DNA from: Turnera subulata
Taxonomy: Eukaryota; Streptophyta; Magnoliopsida; Malpighiales; Passifloraceae
Assembly: GCA_028386065.3 (NCBI GenBank)
Contig: JAKUCV010001432.1
Span: 160,451-224,450, forward strand
Length of the DNA stretch: 64,000 bases
Direction: 5' to 3'
Positions 10,235 through 23,556 of the stretch are shown in pieces. Position numbers and translations under genes: made by a program. The notes beneath the pieces were generated by a model. It was not told the origin of the DNA. It did not search any database and saw nothing but the letters and a program-made list of their open reading frames with translations. Each line of letters begins with the position of its first letter. Positions within the stretch are counted from its first letter, which is position 1.

Positions 10235-12991
10235 TTATTGTGTATATGGTGTAGGTTGGTAAGTAGGAGCACCAGATCTGTAATCATATGCACCGTAGTT
10301 GGTCTGGCCCCCGTAGGAGCCACTTGCACGGAAACTAGAAGCAGCCACATTGTCCACTGGGAGCGAGTAGTGCTGCTGAGGAATTGGAGAAGGACTTTGA
10401 GTGTGGGGAACTGCATAAGTTGGAGCATAGGGGGCTGTTGCAGGGCCCTCGTACACACTCTGGCTAGGGTAGTTGTATGGTCCAGGAGGTCCTCCAGAAT
10501 ACCTTACGGCTGGACTATGTTGTGCAGCAGGAGCCGGATTCCTACGACCAAAGGAAGAAGAAGTATTTGAAAATTTGGCAGCTTTAGGTGGTCGAAATGC
10601 ATGTGATCCACCACCTCGGCCACCGCTAGAACCCAGGCCTCGCTTATTTTGAGGCTTAGCTGAGCCACCAGCTGAACCCTTCTTCCTTCCTGCCTTGGCT
10701 TTCTCCAACTGAGAAGCCCGCTTCTTCAAGCCATCAACGGAGAACTCTGATTCAAGCTTGAGATCTTCTACACATTTGATGATGGCTTTAACAGAATTCA
10801 ACTCTGCTGTACTTGATTCCTCCTGAAAACAAAATTTAATTAAAAATCTACACTAAATAATTCAGGTTAACAAAATAGCACATCACAAACAATATGTAAG
10901 ACATACTGTTGCAGCTGCACCGTAATTCCCATTCTCCAAAATGGTTGTTGCATTTTTCTTCGAATTTTTAAGATAAGATTTTAGCAGAGTAACAGGAGGA
11001 AATCTTTCTGTCAAACCAGATTCAGAAGCAAAATACACTGCCTCAGTTTCTTTCCCATTCTTTATCAATTCCTCAATAATCTCTGCATAAATCAACGACA
11101 ACATCTCATCAAAAATCTAAAACATGCATCATATACACATAGTGTTCAGATATTGGCACACACATCACCTTGACGAATTTATCAAATATGGGATGGAAGA
11201 AAGGGACAATAAAACTTCAAGTTTCAAACTCAGTTCACCTCAAACATTCTAGACTTTAACTGGCTCCCTACTCTGAGAAGTTCCGTATCAAGCTTGGTAC
11301 AAGTACAGCAATGTTTTTGCAACAAAAAGACATTCATCAATGTAAATCTTAAGTCATGGTTCATCAACCCAAAAGTATAGACATGCTTTTGACGGCTTTT
11401 TCCAACACATCATTAACATCTCCCAAATTTACAAGTTACAATGCAGAAACACTTCCCTCGCCACAGTTTTCTCCCCATAACGAAGCCACAGTTTTCTCCC
11501 CATAACGAAGGGAACAAAAACTGAGACCATGCCGGTTAATTTGAGCTCAATAATGCACATCCCATTACAAAAATATGAGAGCTTTGCCCTAAATAAGACC
11601 TATAGATGCTAAATTGATTCAATAATGAGAAACTAAGATTCACCAAAGTACTGAAACATGTTATCAGAATACCAGAAAAACAGAAGAATTAGATAGCGGT
11701 CACTACATCCTAATCGAATAAAGGCACAACTGAATCTCTCAAGTTTTGTTTGTGAAAAACAATAATCTAAGATCACACAAAACAACTCAATCCATCACCA
11801 AACTGGTTTCTTGTGCAGTAAATTTTCAGTTCGATTTCATACACCTGAATCGATTCCATTCATATTATCATTTGCATTCATCCAAACTATCCAATGCAGT
11901 GGATCATTTTGCAAAAAAATAAAGTTCTAAAAAACGCCCTAAAACCCCAACTTTCAAAAACAGAATTTCAATTATGATAAAGCAGAAGAAACCCAGAAAA
12001 CCCAAAGAAAACACACAGGCAGAAAAAGCAAACTGGAATATAAAAAAAAAAAAAAAAACACAGGCTCAACGGATAAAAAGCTCACAAAGCAGAAAAGCAT
12101 AGTGGCTCATTGATCACAATAACTCGTACCTCCAATCTCCTCTGTGGAACAGATCAAAGTTGCAATCTTTGCCATATCCCTCCTCCCCGCATGCTCCATC
12201 ACAAGTTTCCTCAAAAATTCCTTATCAAACCTCGGCTTCAACCCAAAGCCAGCCACAATCTGCAAGAACATGACTGCCTCCGTTGGACCCACCACTCCAC
12301 CATCAGCTCTCTCCCCATCTTTCCACTTCTCCAGAACCGCGGCCGCCCTCTCCACGACCCTCCGCGAAAAGCCCGGCCCTTTCCTCTCCCCCTCCTTCCC
12401 TCCTCCGTCGGGGAAAAGACCCTGAACCAGCGTGGCGCAGGCCCACCGCTTATCCGTAATCCCGGTCCTCCCAGCCTTCTCCCTCACAAGCTCCTCCACC
12501 ACCTCCAAGAGCAGAGCCGCCGGGTCCACCGCCTCCTCCATCACCGCCCGCGGAATCTCCGCCCGCAACAACACCGACTCCTTCCGTTTCGACACCACGA
12601 ACTTCAATAGCCCCGACGCGTCCATCCTCCTCGAGAAGGACTTGAGCGACTCCGATAAGTCATCGGAGGCGTGGGGGTTCTCCAGTTCGCGCAAGGCGGC
12701 CTGCTTCTGCTCCTCGATTCTGGCCGCGGCGGCGGACTCGCGTTCGGGGATGGAGCTTTCGCGGAGGGAGAGGGATTTTAGGGTTTGTTGGGAATGGGAG
12801 TGTAAAGATTGGAACTTTGAATCGAGGGATTGGGATCTTTGGGCGAGGGAGGACTGGAGGGAAGTGAAGCGGGAGGTTAGGGTTGTGAATAGCTGTGTAC
12901 AAGAGGTTAAGATTGTTTTCTGGGAGTCAAGGTCGTCGAAGAATTTCTGGGTCCGGTCGGTGGTGATGGGCGGGACAAGCTCCGTCGTCAT
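10235..12991 (-). CDS. FRIGIDA-like protein, FRL4 type
   Basis: Three exons at 12,991-12,130, 11,082-10,907 and 10,822-10,235 join in frame to 541 residues. The start MTTELVPP is preferred over upstream in-frame positions because family members begin this way. The product has a coiled N-terminal region (LTSCTQLFTTLTSRFTSL onward), then the helical FRIGIDA domain (about residues 130-390), with GLLKFVVSKRKE and AVYFASESGLTERFPPV as strong family markers. A disordered Gly/Ser/Pro/Tyr-rich C-terminus contains a KAGRKKG stretch that could aid nuclear entry. FRIGIDA-family proteins are nuclear; FRI and FRL1 promote FLC expression, while FRL4A/4B roles are less defined. Exon 1 is much richer in GC than its surroundings. 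Intron 1 holds a 25-bp tandem duplication. Length agrees with Arabidopsis FRL4 proteins, from memory. Confidence 0.92.
11460..11509. repeat. 25-bp perfect tandem duplication in intron 1 of the FRIGIDA-like gene
   Basis: The unit starting GCCACAGTTTTCTCCCCATA occurs twice back to back (11,460-11,484 and 11,485-11,509) with no mismatch, which points to a recent slip or repair event. Confidence 0.95.
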
Positions 12992-13603
12992 TGGTGGTTC
13001 AATTGGGGCAGCAGGAGGAGGGTACTGATTTGGGTGGTGGCGGGAAAATAGCTTTGGGTACAGTACAGTACAACAGGAGGGAAATTGAGCTTGTGTTTGT
13101 GTCTGGCGCAGGCAGTAAGTCAGTAACAAACAGAAATTTTGGAATGGTTTTTGTACAATCTAAAGTCTTGTTATGAGTTTCATTTCATCCTCCTAATTCT
13201 CAGTTGTTAGTATTGATGCACAGGCAAAATTGTTTGGTTGATATCATTATTTTTGTTTTTTAAAAATTATTTTGAAATTAGAATTCCCTTATCAATTTCA
13301 CAATCTTTCTTTCTTCTTTTTCTTATGTTTTAGAACTTGTTAAATCACATTGAGAATTCTAATTTCAAAATAATTTAAAACCATTATAGATATATGCAGC
13401 CGTGTCTTGCAGAGGCGGATCCAGCCCAGTAGATTTGTGGGGGCCCAAAAATAAGAAACTGTTGAGAAAAATAGGGCTTTTGCCGTTCAATGATCCGCCT
13501 CCCATTACTCGTTGGGCCTTACTGGTTGGCTAGCTATGGATACTGCGGCATATCTGAACAAGCCCATATTTTTCAGACTCTTCGCATCGCATGACTTTTT
13601 GGT

Positions 13604-13610
13604 TATAAAA
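13604..13610 (+). promoter_or_regulatory. TATA box upstream of the orphan ORF
   Basis: TATAAAA lies 89 bases before the first ATG at 13,699, followed by a pyrimidine-rich leader (CTCCCTCCCTCTCTG), a plausible core promoter and 5' leader. Confidence 0.5.
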
Positions 13611-13698
13611 ACGCTTCGTTCGTTGGCTATCTCCCTCCCTCTCTGTATTTTGACATCCATCTTCCTTGCATCTTCACTTTTCTGTAACTAATTAAACA

Positions 13699-14059
13699 AT
13701 GGCTGACTTGTGCTCTATCCACCCCGATCCTTACCGTTATTTTGAAGACACGCCGCGGCTCAAGCTCTGCTGAGTTTGCCCCATGGTTTGATTGGTTTGT
13801 CCGCAAGATGGCGGAGCGGGAACATTGGCACCAAGTGCATTCCCCACAGCTCCTGACCCAGAAAGCCCGGCGCGATTTGGCCTTCGTCGAAGTGGCCTAT
13901 TATCACTACGTTAACGTTGAGTTAGGGCGAGAGCAACTCATGCGCCACCGAGGGGAGTCCTTCGCCAGCCGCTTGACGGAGGCGGACCGCCGGGCTTGGT
14001 TTCGCCTCCAGGAGATGAAGCGCACTGACCTCCGTCTAGCGGCCCTTAGCATCAACTGA
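13699..14059 (+). CDS. small GC-rich orphan ORF, possibly frameshifted
   Basis: I do not recognise this protein. The first ATG (13,699) opens a 24-codon frame starting MADLCSIHPDPYRYFEDT that stops at a TGA near 13,771. A second frame overlaps it and runs to 14,059, encoding FAPWFDWFVRKMAEREHWHQ and then a charged helical segment rich in Arg, Glu and Leu. Its first in-frame ATG is at 13,808 in a good context and gives 84 residues. Either the gene has lost one base near 13,745-13,770 and is a pseudogene, or two frames are used. The coding part is clearly GC-richer than the AT-rich DNA on both sides. A TATA box and leader precede it, and a possible AATAAA (TAATAAAAC) follows at about 14,107. 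The origin could be a captured foreign or fast-evolving plant gene; I cannot tell which. Confidence 0.4.
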
Positions 14060-16148
14060 AAGCCAAGCCCCGTTAGGCATTTGTAGTACTCCCTTCCTTT
14101 GTTGCTAATAAAACTCTTAATTTTATGTGAGGAATTAAAAATTTTAGATGCTCGATGCTTTATTAGCTGATGCAGAAGGTCCTACCAGAAAAGATTGTCG
14201 TTTCATTTCTTACATTATTTCATTTACCACTTCTGCTTGTGATTCTTTCATGTGCCGATTATAGAAGATCTGTGGACGTGAATTTACTTTGCGCGCCTGA
14301 AGGCGCGTTTGCGTTGATAGCCCCCCCAATACTTAATTTACAGGGCCTACTGTAGCAAACTAAGCCTTAGACCGATTTCTTGCAGCTCCATCTTTTCTTT
14401 TGTCAGACTCCTGTCTACATACACCCAGTCGACATGTCTCATCCCAGTCACTTCTACTTTATCACAAGTCTTACCATTCATTCACTCCTCGCGCGGCCTA
14501 TTTAAACAGACCTGATATCACCATTTACCAAGGCCCTTTATTGCAGTTTTACCATTAAGATCAGGGATCTACCAGCTGCTCTGCATCCCTCCTCCATCTC
14601 TTTTGTTTCTGCTGAGGCTAATGAAATTGCTTTCAAGTTAATCCCTGATTCTTTTGTTTTTTGCCAGGGTTTAACACTCTTACATAGCCCAGCAACTGTA
14701 ATTAACAGCCTCCTTTCCAGGGCTAGGAGCACTTTGGGCTGAGTCCCATCATTTTGTACAGTTGTATATTTTGATGTCTATCTATTATACATCTTTCCCG
14801 GTTTCCACCAAAAACAGTTATTTCTGTGGAAACTTCCAAAACACCCATATTAACCAATGCAATTCCAACAATGAGACTGATTTAGTGTAGTAGATTAAAA
14901 ATTTTAAACTTTCTTTTCGGGCCAGTTTAGTATGAGACCCACCATCAACTTTCATAATAAAAAGAATCATTAAATATTATTTATCTAATTTTCATTCAAC
15001 TTTTTTTCAGAAACAGGCTATATCAAGTCTAAAGGACACTCTTAGTCAGTTTTAAGAAGATTGAAAGACAACTTTAATCAGACGATAACTTCAAGGACAA
15101 CATTAAGATTTTCTAAAAAGTTAGGGGACATAATAAAAGGTTATTTAACCACCGTACTCCTGTCAATTTAACCCACGCAGCTGTAGTAACTCCTAACCAA
15201 AGGTCACGACGCTGAGAATGCCCCCGCCCAAGACAATGTTAGACAAGAAAAATTTGTTCTCTTTTTTTGAAACAGACAATAATAAAATGTTGAAATTTGA
15301 AGAAATTGAAGAAAGGAAATGAAGAATACAATTCCTGATTAGGCCTCGAATTATTCATGAAAACATTTACAACACTTGCCATCTATACAGTCTTGAGAAG
15401 TAATAAGACTGATACAATACATTAGATTGGAACCAAAAATCTTTCTAGCAATGGATGGTTTGCGAGGCAGATACGAAGAGAGTGCGGGAAGAGGAACCGT
15501 GCCGAAAACTGGCAAGCAGGAGGCCATACCAATCCAACCAAAACAGATAACTCTCTCAGGTGCTCAGAGTTATTATATCCGCTTCCAGAAACAACCACCA
15601 AGCGCTCTCACATATTATGCATCAGTGTTGCTAAGCCCATTATAATGCTTTCCTAATCCATGGTTGAACTTTACAACAGAAAGTGACTTCTCTCCAGGCA
15701 TTTGATAACACCTACCTACAATTCATTAGGAAGACAAATACAATCAAAGGAAGACAAATACAATCAACATATTGTATCAGTTTCACAACTCACTAGTATA
15801 CTACACAAAATAATAACCACGGAAAAGATGTACTTAGTGCAGAGTAAGACTAGCCACATTTGGTATGGAGTTCCACCAAAAAAACTATGTTTCTGCCCCA
15901 AGAAGAGAAACCAGGAAAAGGAACATGGACTCGACTTTTTGATCATGATTCAAAAGCACCTAAAGTTGGAGGCTTTGGCATCTAAAAAAATATTAAAAGC
16001 AATTAATACTACAGAAACTCATTCAGTAGTCTAAATCCGGAGATTCACAATGTATAAAAGATTTTATCCAAAATAATCCATGACCAAAGACCAAGATACC
16101 ATACCTGCTCCTTCCTTGCAAGTCTAGTTTTTACTCTAGAGCAAGTCT
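14060..16148. other. intergenic sequence and 3' region of the MUT9-like kinase gene
   Basis: No further gene can be supported. A GC-rich hairpin (GCGCGCC, loop TGAA, GGCGCG) occurs near 14,290-14,306. Sequence at 14,550-14,815 ends in TTTCCACCAAAAAC, reminiscent of a LINE tail, but has no clear coding match. A 19-bp tandem duplication (AGGAAGACAAATACAATCA) lies at 15,729-15,766. The part next to 16,148 probably carries the 3' untranslated region of the kinase gene. Confidence 0.45.
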
Positions 16149-19100
16149 TCAAGATACAGTTCTCCCATAGCAGATGGAGGCAATGTACATGTTCTTTGAC
16201 CATTTATCCTGCAACATAAGAAAGGAAAATATCATAACCTGCTCTGAAATAAGTCCAATTCAACAGGTACAAATACAAAATAACAAACTCTTTTATTAGT
16301 GCTCATGGTAAATATCCCAGCATACGTAGGAAGGAAGAGATACCACCACAAAATTCCTAGCGGCTAAATAATGATGAATATATAAAAGAACCAAATAACT
16401 TGATCATACTTTTCTTAATCAGTTTCTACTCCCTCCTGACAAGAATTACATGAAACTATGATGCAACTTCTCTGAATATTACTTTTTTGCACAAGTAATA
16501 GCCAGTTTCCCTTGACAGCATGATAAGACTTTTCTAAAAAATAACGAATGCTGGCATCATGATCTCATTTGAACTCTGGTTTAGAATGTAACTCCACTAG
16601 GTTAGTTTGCTGCCTAAGCTTGATAAAATCCAGAATAAACTCTGGTTAACAATCTATATCTCACTACGTTGGCTTTGTTGGGAAAGCTCGGCATAGCCTA
16701 GATGTCATGAATCAAATGGTTTAGAAAGACAACACATGCATAGTTGCATATGACCTTCTAGAAAGTGGGTTTGAAAACTGAGAAGCACAAACATAACTTA
16801 ATCGACTTGGAATCTTCAGCATTGAGACAAACATCTCCAACCAAATTGGCAGCGGAATAAATATCAGCCAGATTCATTTCATAATGCATTTGAAAGCATC
16901 CATAAAAATACCTTTCTCTTGCCAGGATAGAATAATAATTCTATATTCTATTTAGGGAGAGGCAATAAAAGGCCCGAAGATCCCACAAACACTTTTTATT
17001 TACAATCTTCTACCTAATTTAAATTGAATGCTTTGAAAGAAAGAGCTTAGAAATTTCTGGTTCCTTCCTGCTCCATCGAAAACCAAGTACATTAATCACA
17101 AGGCTATTCACATTAACCGAGCATTAAGAGTAAATCTGGCTGTGCAAAGGCTGGCAGCTGAAATTGGCTTTTCCGGAAAGGCATCTGTTTTATACCTCCC
17201 CAAAGCAATCTTTCATTCCAGCAGTTGCAACAGCCGCACAGACCATGAGATATAGAATAGATCTCTTCAAAAAGAGTGAAACTAGTGATGTCTGCATATA
17301 TCATGGATGGCAATGGAAGGACATTTTCTTCAATAGATAGAACCTAGAAGAAAGAAGGCAGCTTATTTGGACGCCAAACCTACCCTAAGATCAAGAATCA
17401 TGTTACAGTAACTATAAAAAGGATTCTTCTGTGAAATATTGCCAGTACAGGATAATAACAGGCAAAACATAAGACCGCTTGTTAAGATGCCAAACCCATA
17501 CTTGAATGAGAATCTTTGCAGTGCTTTTTTCAAACTCGAGTTTTAAACACAATGGTACACCACCATCGTATATCTTATCAAAGCAATGACAGAGTGAATA
17601 CAATAACCACCTATCAAGAATACAATCCAAGTATAGAGCACAACCTTGGTTTGTAAGCTAAACTATTTCAGGTCATTCTTCAACTAAAAGTGAGATTCTT
17701 GGACAAAATGGGGAGGTCGAGAAAATATTGACATGCCCAGTTAAAATAGAATAACTAATTAATCATCTAAAAAGAATAAAGCTCGTGAAGTAATCAAAGA
17801 AAATCACATACAGGCATGCCCAGTAAAATAAAATTATCAGTTCATCTAAATAGAAAAACAAAAGTAGCACAGTATTCCAGGAAGTTGAAATTGCCTCTTT
17901 TCCACATCAGTGTGATGAGTCGTGCATTCAAAAAAATGGGAAGAAAAACAAAAAGTGGAACCCCTAACATACAAGCCACAATCAAACACCTTGAAAAAGG
18001 GATGCCTGAAAAATGTACCTTAACATGTGTGCTCGGAAAAGCAGATGTTCTCAGGGTTTCCTGAGCCACATCTTCTGATCTCTTCTTGGGAACACTAAGA
18101 ATGAATGCAGCCTGGTCTGTTGTAGCTGCAGTTGAGGTAATTCGGTACCCATTTTCCCACCTTCTGTGGATCCCCTCACTTGGATAGAGGAAATCAAGTT
18201 CAACAACCTAATAGAACAGTATGAAGGAAGTAAGAGCTTTCTGCAATATACTAGATGTATTAAATACAAGAGTAGAAATTGGACAACCTGCTGCGAATAA
18301 CCAGCATTCCTGGACATGACAATGCCCCATTTGCTACCTGCAGTGATCATGGAGGTAACGCAGAACCCTTCTTTCCACTTTTTGTTGATCCATTTGAAAG
18401 GAAATATATCACTAACTTTGTAAGACTGCTGTGTATAAGGTGTACCTTCAATGAGCAAACATAAAAATAAGAAGATAAGCATTGAACCAATCAACAGCAA
18501 CTTCTGGACAGTGACTATATAAAACAATGAAATAATTGTCAAGAGAAAGTTAGAATGAGCTCCTTGAAAACTATGTCTTATGATTTGTGGCATCTCTACA
18601 AGTCATATTCAACGATTACATTGTTGACGTTGAGAAGATTCATCAAAATATTCAGATTACCAAATTCCCATCTTTAAGAGAGGTACTCAACTGCACAAAC
18701 CCACACACCCATCTGTGAGCAGTAACCTTAAAATTGAAACTAGGAAATTTATCTTTATAGTCCCAGTAATCAAATTAGACAACTTCCATCACTCTTGATG
18801 CATGTCATTCAAACAAAATCAATCATGCCCAAGCACAATTAGCGGCCCTCAGTCACCATAGCATCATAAGGGATTGATTAGAACTCCGGAAAACCCAAAA
18901 AGTTGGCAAAAGAAAATTCTCTGTACCCTTTGACATAACCACCAAGGTACTGCCATTAGTTGTCCCAGCAACGGATGTGATATAATAGCTTTTGTCCCAC
19001 TGTTCCATTATCCACTCCTGATAAAATAATCAGAAAGACAAACATGTTGAGACACATAAAATTAAGCAGATCGACTTACAAACTAAAAGGCAAAACATCT

Positions 19101-22100
19101 GAATAACACCTACCTTGTGCAAAAAATGAGGAGATAATTCGTAAACCTGGGATGTGAACCCTGTTCCTCCATCCATAACAACGGCCCACATGTTTGCCGA
19201 TGAGGCCACACAGCTAATATACAAACCATCTTCCCTTCCCTTCTCCACATGGTGGTCAAGTCTCGAATCAGTAACATTATAGTGATACCTACATTAAAGC
19301 TAAATTAAATCACAAGGAGATAGGATTTTGATACTAACTATGAAAGGAAGCAGTCAAGTCTGGAGAAAACAGCTATAAACAAATTTTCATCCAAACAATC
19401 AAAAAAAGAGCAAAATACATGCTACAGCCATCATTTAAAAGAAGACGGAAGATGACTGCTAACATGCATTATCAAATTACAAGTAATTAAAACAAGGAAG
19501 CGTTCCCTCTCTGATTCCAAACCAACGCACTGCACACTGCCATGATATTTCTTTTTCTCTATCTAAATAATTATAATATGGTATCTCTGATAAAAAGAAA
19601 AATGATAATATGATATCGACATAGCAGAATATGGTACAGATGACAATGATGTGTAACACAATTCTAGCACACATTTATTGAGGCCAAATACTGTATGACA
19701 AGTGAGTTTGCAATTTGATAGTCACTCAATATTAACAAGTGAGATCTCAATTCAACAGTTGATCAAGTTGTAACTATTTTTAAATGTCATCGCCCAAGCC
19801 CTGATGAAAATGAATCACTAAGTCTCAGATCCTCATAGCTGAGCTGTTTTTTTCGTCCCCAAGTCATCTACTGTTTCTTCTCTCATTAAGCTTTCCAAGA
19901 TTTCATCATTTTAACAAAAATCAAAATGCCATCCTTAACTTTAACCATCGTCTCTCTTTGTTATCTGCTTATGGAAGTGAAGTTAACATCAAAGTAGAAA
20001 ACACAACCTTTTTGTACTTGTTGGTTTTGCATTAATAAATCAAATAAGTTTTAAAATGCAATTGAAAAATTTATTGAAGTTTGAGGGCTTTCAATTCATT
20101 ATCAGGTCAAAGTAGAAACAATTCTGAACTTAGAAATGTTAACTTGCATCTTTTGTACTGAGAAATGAGAGGTCAAACTTTTTACATATCATAATCCACA
20201 GACAGATATTCCGAAAACTTTACCTCTGTTTCATTGACGATCTGGAGTTGTAGACTGAGATCCACTGTGTAGCGGGAGTACCAAGCCTAACTTTTTTCCT
20301 GAGCGTCCCACCATCCTCTGCGTCAGCAAGAGACCTTCCCCTTTTCTGTCCCGCCTTTAATGCATAGCAGATCATCAAATAGTTTCAACAATAAGAAGAA
20401 GGTAACCATTCTTAATAGATAAATTAGCCAAATAAAGCACCAGGCAAAAACCTTAATAGCTCCATCTGTAAGGATTGGTCGCAATGAAACATTAGCACCT
20501 ATGCTGTTGTCAAATAGAGAAATGAGCCTGGAATAATTGGGTTCTTCATCAAATTTCATGTTGGTCACCATCTCAAGAAATTGTTGAAATGGGGGAGGGC
20601 ACAAGCAACAAAGCATCTCAGGAGAAGTAGCCATCTTTTTCTTACAAACAAGAAATCCTTTGTTTTCCCCCTGCAGCTCGAGACCACATTAACAAATAAT
20701 CACAACATGAACAAAACTAAATGTCAAAGTCTCAAAGATAATTTGATGATAGCAGAGAAACCTACAATGAATCCTTGCCAAGGTAGCTTTCCCTTGAGGA
20801 GGAATATTAATGTATATGCTAGAGACTCAAGGTCATCTCTCCGGCTCCCTGTCCTACCCAGATGCGCATGCACACTTGCATAACGAACCGTTCCCCTGTA
20901 AAGAGTACAAAAGCACCTGTTAGTTTAAGAATATATATCTAGCTTGCAAACAAGGAACAAAGAACAGAAATAATAATCATTGACTATTTTGTGGGGGTAT
21001 AACATGGATGAGACAGGCTATCAGGCTTTACTAGTTTTTCAAAAAAAAAAAAAAAAAGAAACTAGTCAACCAACTACATTTACTTTTGAAAGGCCTACAG
21101 ATTCTAATACGTTCACTGAAACACCAAGATTGAGAGAAATAAGACCTGAAGACATCAGGCTTTTGGTCATACTCAACGTGGCGCCCAGAAGTTGCATCCC
21201 TCCATCTTGACGCTGAAAGGAGAACAAACAGAGGAGTTCAAAATCTTATTGGTTGTGACAAAACTACAGCAAAATCAACAAAGCATTTCCAAGTATCAAG
21301 AAAAGGTGGTCTAGAATTAGTGGGTAAGAGAAGCAATACCCAAACCAAGATCAACTAAATACAACTTCTTCTCGTAAGATGTTCCAGGCAGGCCAAGCAA
21401 AAAGTTTTCTGGCTTTACATCGCCATGCACAAAACTGGGAAAGAAAATGGAAGAATGTTGGGATAGTTATAAAAAAGAGGAATATAACCACAAATCTTTC
21501 ACAAATACCCTCTTAAGTGGAGCTGCTCTAGGATTGAGATTGCCTCGACAGCTATGCATGCAACCATCTGTTCAGACAGGCTGTAACAGTAGAAGAAAAT
21601 TATAGCAACAGATGCATAAATATAAATTTCAAAACTGGAATAAGAAAGACAATTGTCGAGTATGAGAGAAAAAAAAGAGTCCCATACATTTGGTTATTTG
21701 AGTTCCAAACGTCCCATAGACTAGGTCCTAGCATGTCCATTACCTGAATAGTCCACAGTGAAGAAAAGCTTCTTAAGAACTACACAAAAATGTGTCAATA
21801 AACTACGTAAAGGTTTCATATTTTAAGACCATACAGATACAATGGAAGTAGAGGAAAGATAGAAACTCACCAGGATATAGTAGTCTCCTAGCTGACCTTT
21901 GTGATGGACCAAGGGAAGCCCGTAACAGCCATTGAGGGTGCTTTATGACAGATTTGCATGCAAAAAGATTAGTAAGGTCACACAATTTGGAATTCAAATG
22001 TAAGTAGAAGTTGAAGCTCACCTATACACTTGCCACTCATAAGGAGGGCCATAATTACATCCTTTACTCTTTCGGTGCTCAAACTTCAAAGCAACCTACA

Positions 22101-23555
22101 GAATGATTTGAAGATTCCATTAGCCTCTCAATCAATTTTCTGAGATAACATATAAACAAATTAGAAGATGCACTCCAAACCTCAAAAGCATCAGCTCCTG
22201 AGCACCCCATACCACCAGTCACCCTTCTCCCAACATAGACTTGCCCAAAGCCCCCTTTTCCCAGTTTTCTATCCAACCTGTACACGGGGGAATTACCAAG
22301 TTGTACCTGGCAAAGAAGAAGAATAGAAATATATAATATGGCCGAACCAAAAAATGAAGGAAATCATAAATATGTTAGAGGATAGCTGGATAGGCTAATG
22401 AAAAGCACCATCTAACACAACATAATATAAGAACTGTCACAAGTTGACTGTAACGTCCAGATCCCATGTTGCGCTATCTGCCACGTGGAACATCAAGACA
22501 AATACCAAGTTGCTAAAACAAAATGGAAAAACGTCTGTAGGATCCAGAACAACATGCAAAATGCTTGCTTTAAAAAAAAGTAGTAAGAAAATTGAAGTAG
22601 AAAAGATGGTAACAAGAAGATTGAAACACTTCAATTGGTATATGTGCAAAAAAAAATATTAAAATTAAGAGTTTAATTCAAAGCCAGTTAGCTTAGAAGA
22701 AATGTGAACCAAAATGAAAGTTGTCACTAATGGTAAGAAAGCCACCATTGTGAGCTAACATCAGGATGCTTTTCAAATATCAGCCACCATGGGAGTTTGT
22801 ATTATCATAGCGAAAAAAATAAGTAAAAAAGTTTCGAGACATTTCTACATAATCCGTCTTTATTTGGCACTTCACTAACATCCACATTATTTCCCTATTT
22901 TTCATCTTTACTGAAGTGTTCCACAACATTACTTGCAATTTCATAATAGCATTATTTGTATATCTCCTTAAAGATAACCATCACAAGAACCAATAGCGTG
23001 GTTACCTCAGCTCAATTATGAGCCATGACACCATCACGTGCCAAAGGTATTGGCACCGACAATACATTTACACGTTAAGTTGCAGAAGAAAATGCAAGTA
23101 TTGTCATACAACAAGCAAGCATGTCCCAACAAAAATAAAGCTAGAAATCTAAGAAAACGGTATAAACTGGAGCTCAAACCCTCAAGAATGTTTTATGCAA
23201 AGATGTACCCTCTCAGGAAGTGGACTTGTGCTTCCATCCTCATCAACCAATTTTTCGGCACTTTTCTCTACTGCCTGCCTCACAGGCAAGTCCAGAGCTG
23301 CACGGCCACGACCACGTCCCACTGCTTGCTTGACTTTTCCATCTTGATTCATTACTTTACGGCCTCTACCTCTACCAGCAGGTGCTGGATGGACAGATTA
23401 TACCATGTTAGCTGCTGGCACATGTGATTTCAAAAAATAAATCTAGAGCCATTACCTTTTCCAGGACCACGCTGAGAAGTTGGAACTAAACCAGCAGGTT
23501 TTTGGTTATTTTTAACCCGTTGTGATCGGCGAACTCCAACTTGCAAATTTTGCAT
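16149..23555 (-). CDS. MUT9-like (photoregulatory) protein kinase, casein kinase 1 superfamily
   Basis: Seventeen coding exons join in frame to 662 residues: 23,555-23,456; 23,384-23,209; 22,306-22,181; 22,095-22,022; 21,940-21,871; 21,743-21,688; 21,580-21,509; 21,434-21,340; 21,212-21,146; 20,895-20,766; 20,670-20,452; 20,354-20,224; 19,288-19,114; 19,017-18,927; 18,445-18,288; 18,207-18,019; 16,208-16,149. A basic Arg/Gly-rich N-terminus precedes a CK1-type kinase domain: glycine loop GKGGFGQV (108-115), VALK with Lys138, catalytic HGDVKPEN (228-235, HGD in place of HRD) and DLG (253-255). The C-terminal half ([30 protein letters not shown], ending [19 protein letters not shown]) is diagnostic of plant MUT9-like kinases. 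In Arabidopsis these nuclear kinases phosphorylate histones H3 and H2A and act with light and clock regulators. Length is slightly below the usual 690-710 residues. A spliced 5' leader exon is inferred upstream. Confidence 0.95.
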
Positions 23556-23556
23556 A

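Noticed and set aside
12110..13028. Plus-strand frames of up to 198 codons opposite the FRIGIDA-like exon 1
   Set aside because: Antisense shadows of a real GC-rich exon.
13414..13500. Possible tiny hAT element with GAGGCGGATC / GATCCGCCTC ends
   Set aside because: The inverted words resemble common plant hAT ends, but only about 87 bp are enclosed and the flanks show no target duplication; too weak to call.
14290..14306. GC-rich hairpin as a possible viral replication origin
   Set aside because: Loop is only TGAA and lacks a recognised nick-site nonamer; no replication gene is nearby.
18051..18593. 180-codon minus-strand frame
   Set aside because: Reads through kinase introns; only the parts inside exons 15 and 16 are real.
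21026..21066. A-run between ACTAGT repeats in a kinase intron
   Set aside because: Looks like another micro-insertion, but the repeat is only about six bases, so chance cannot be excluded.
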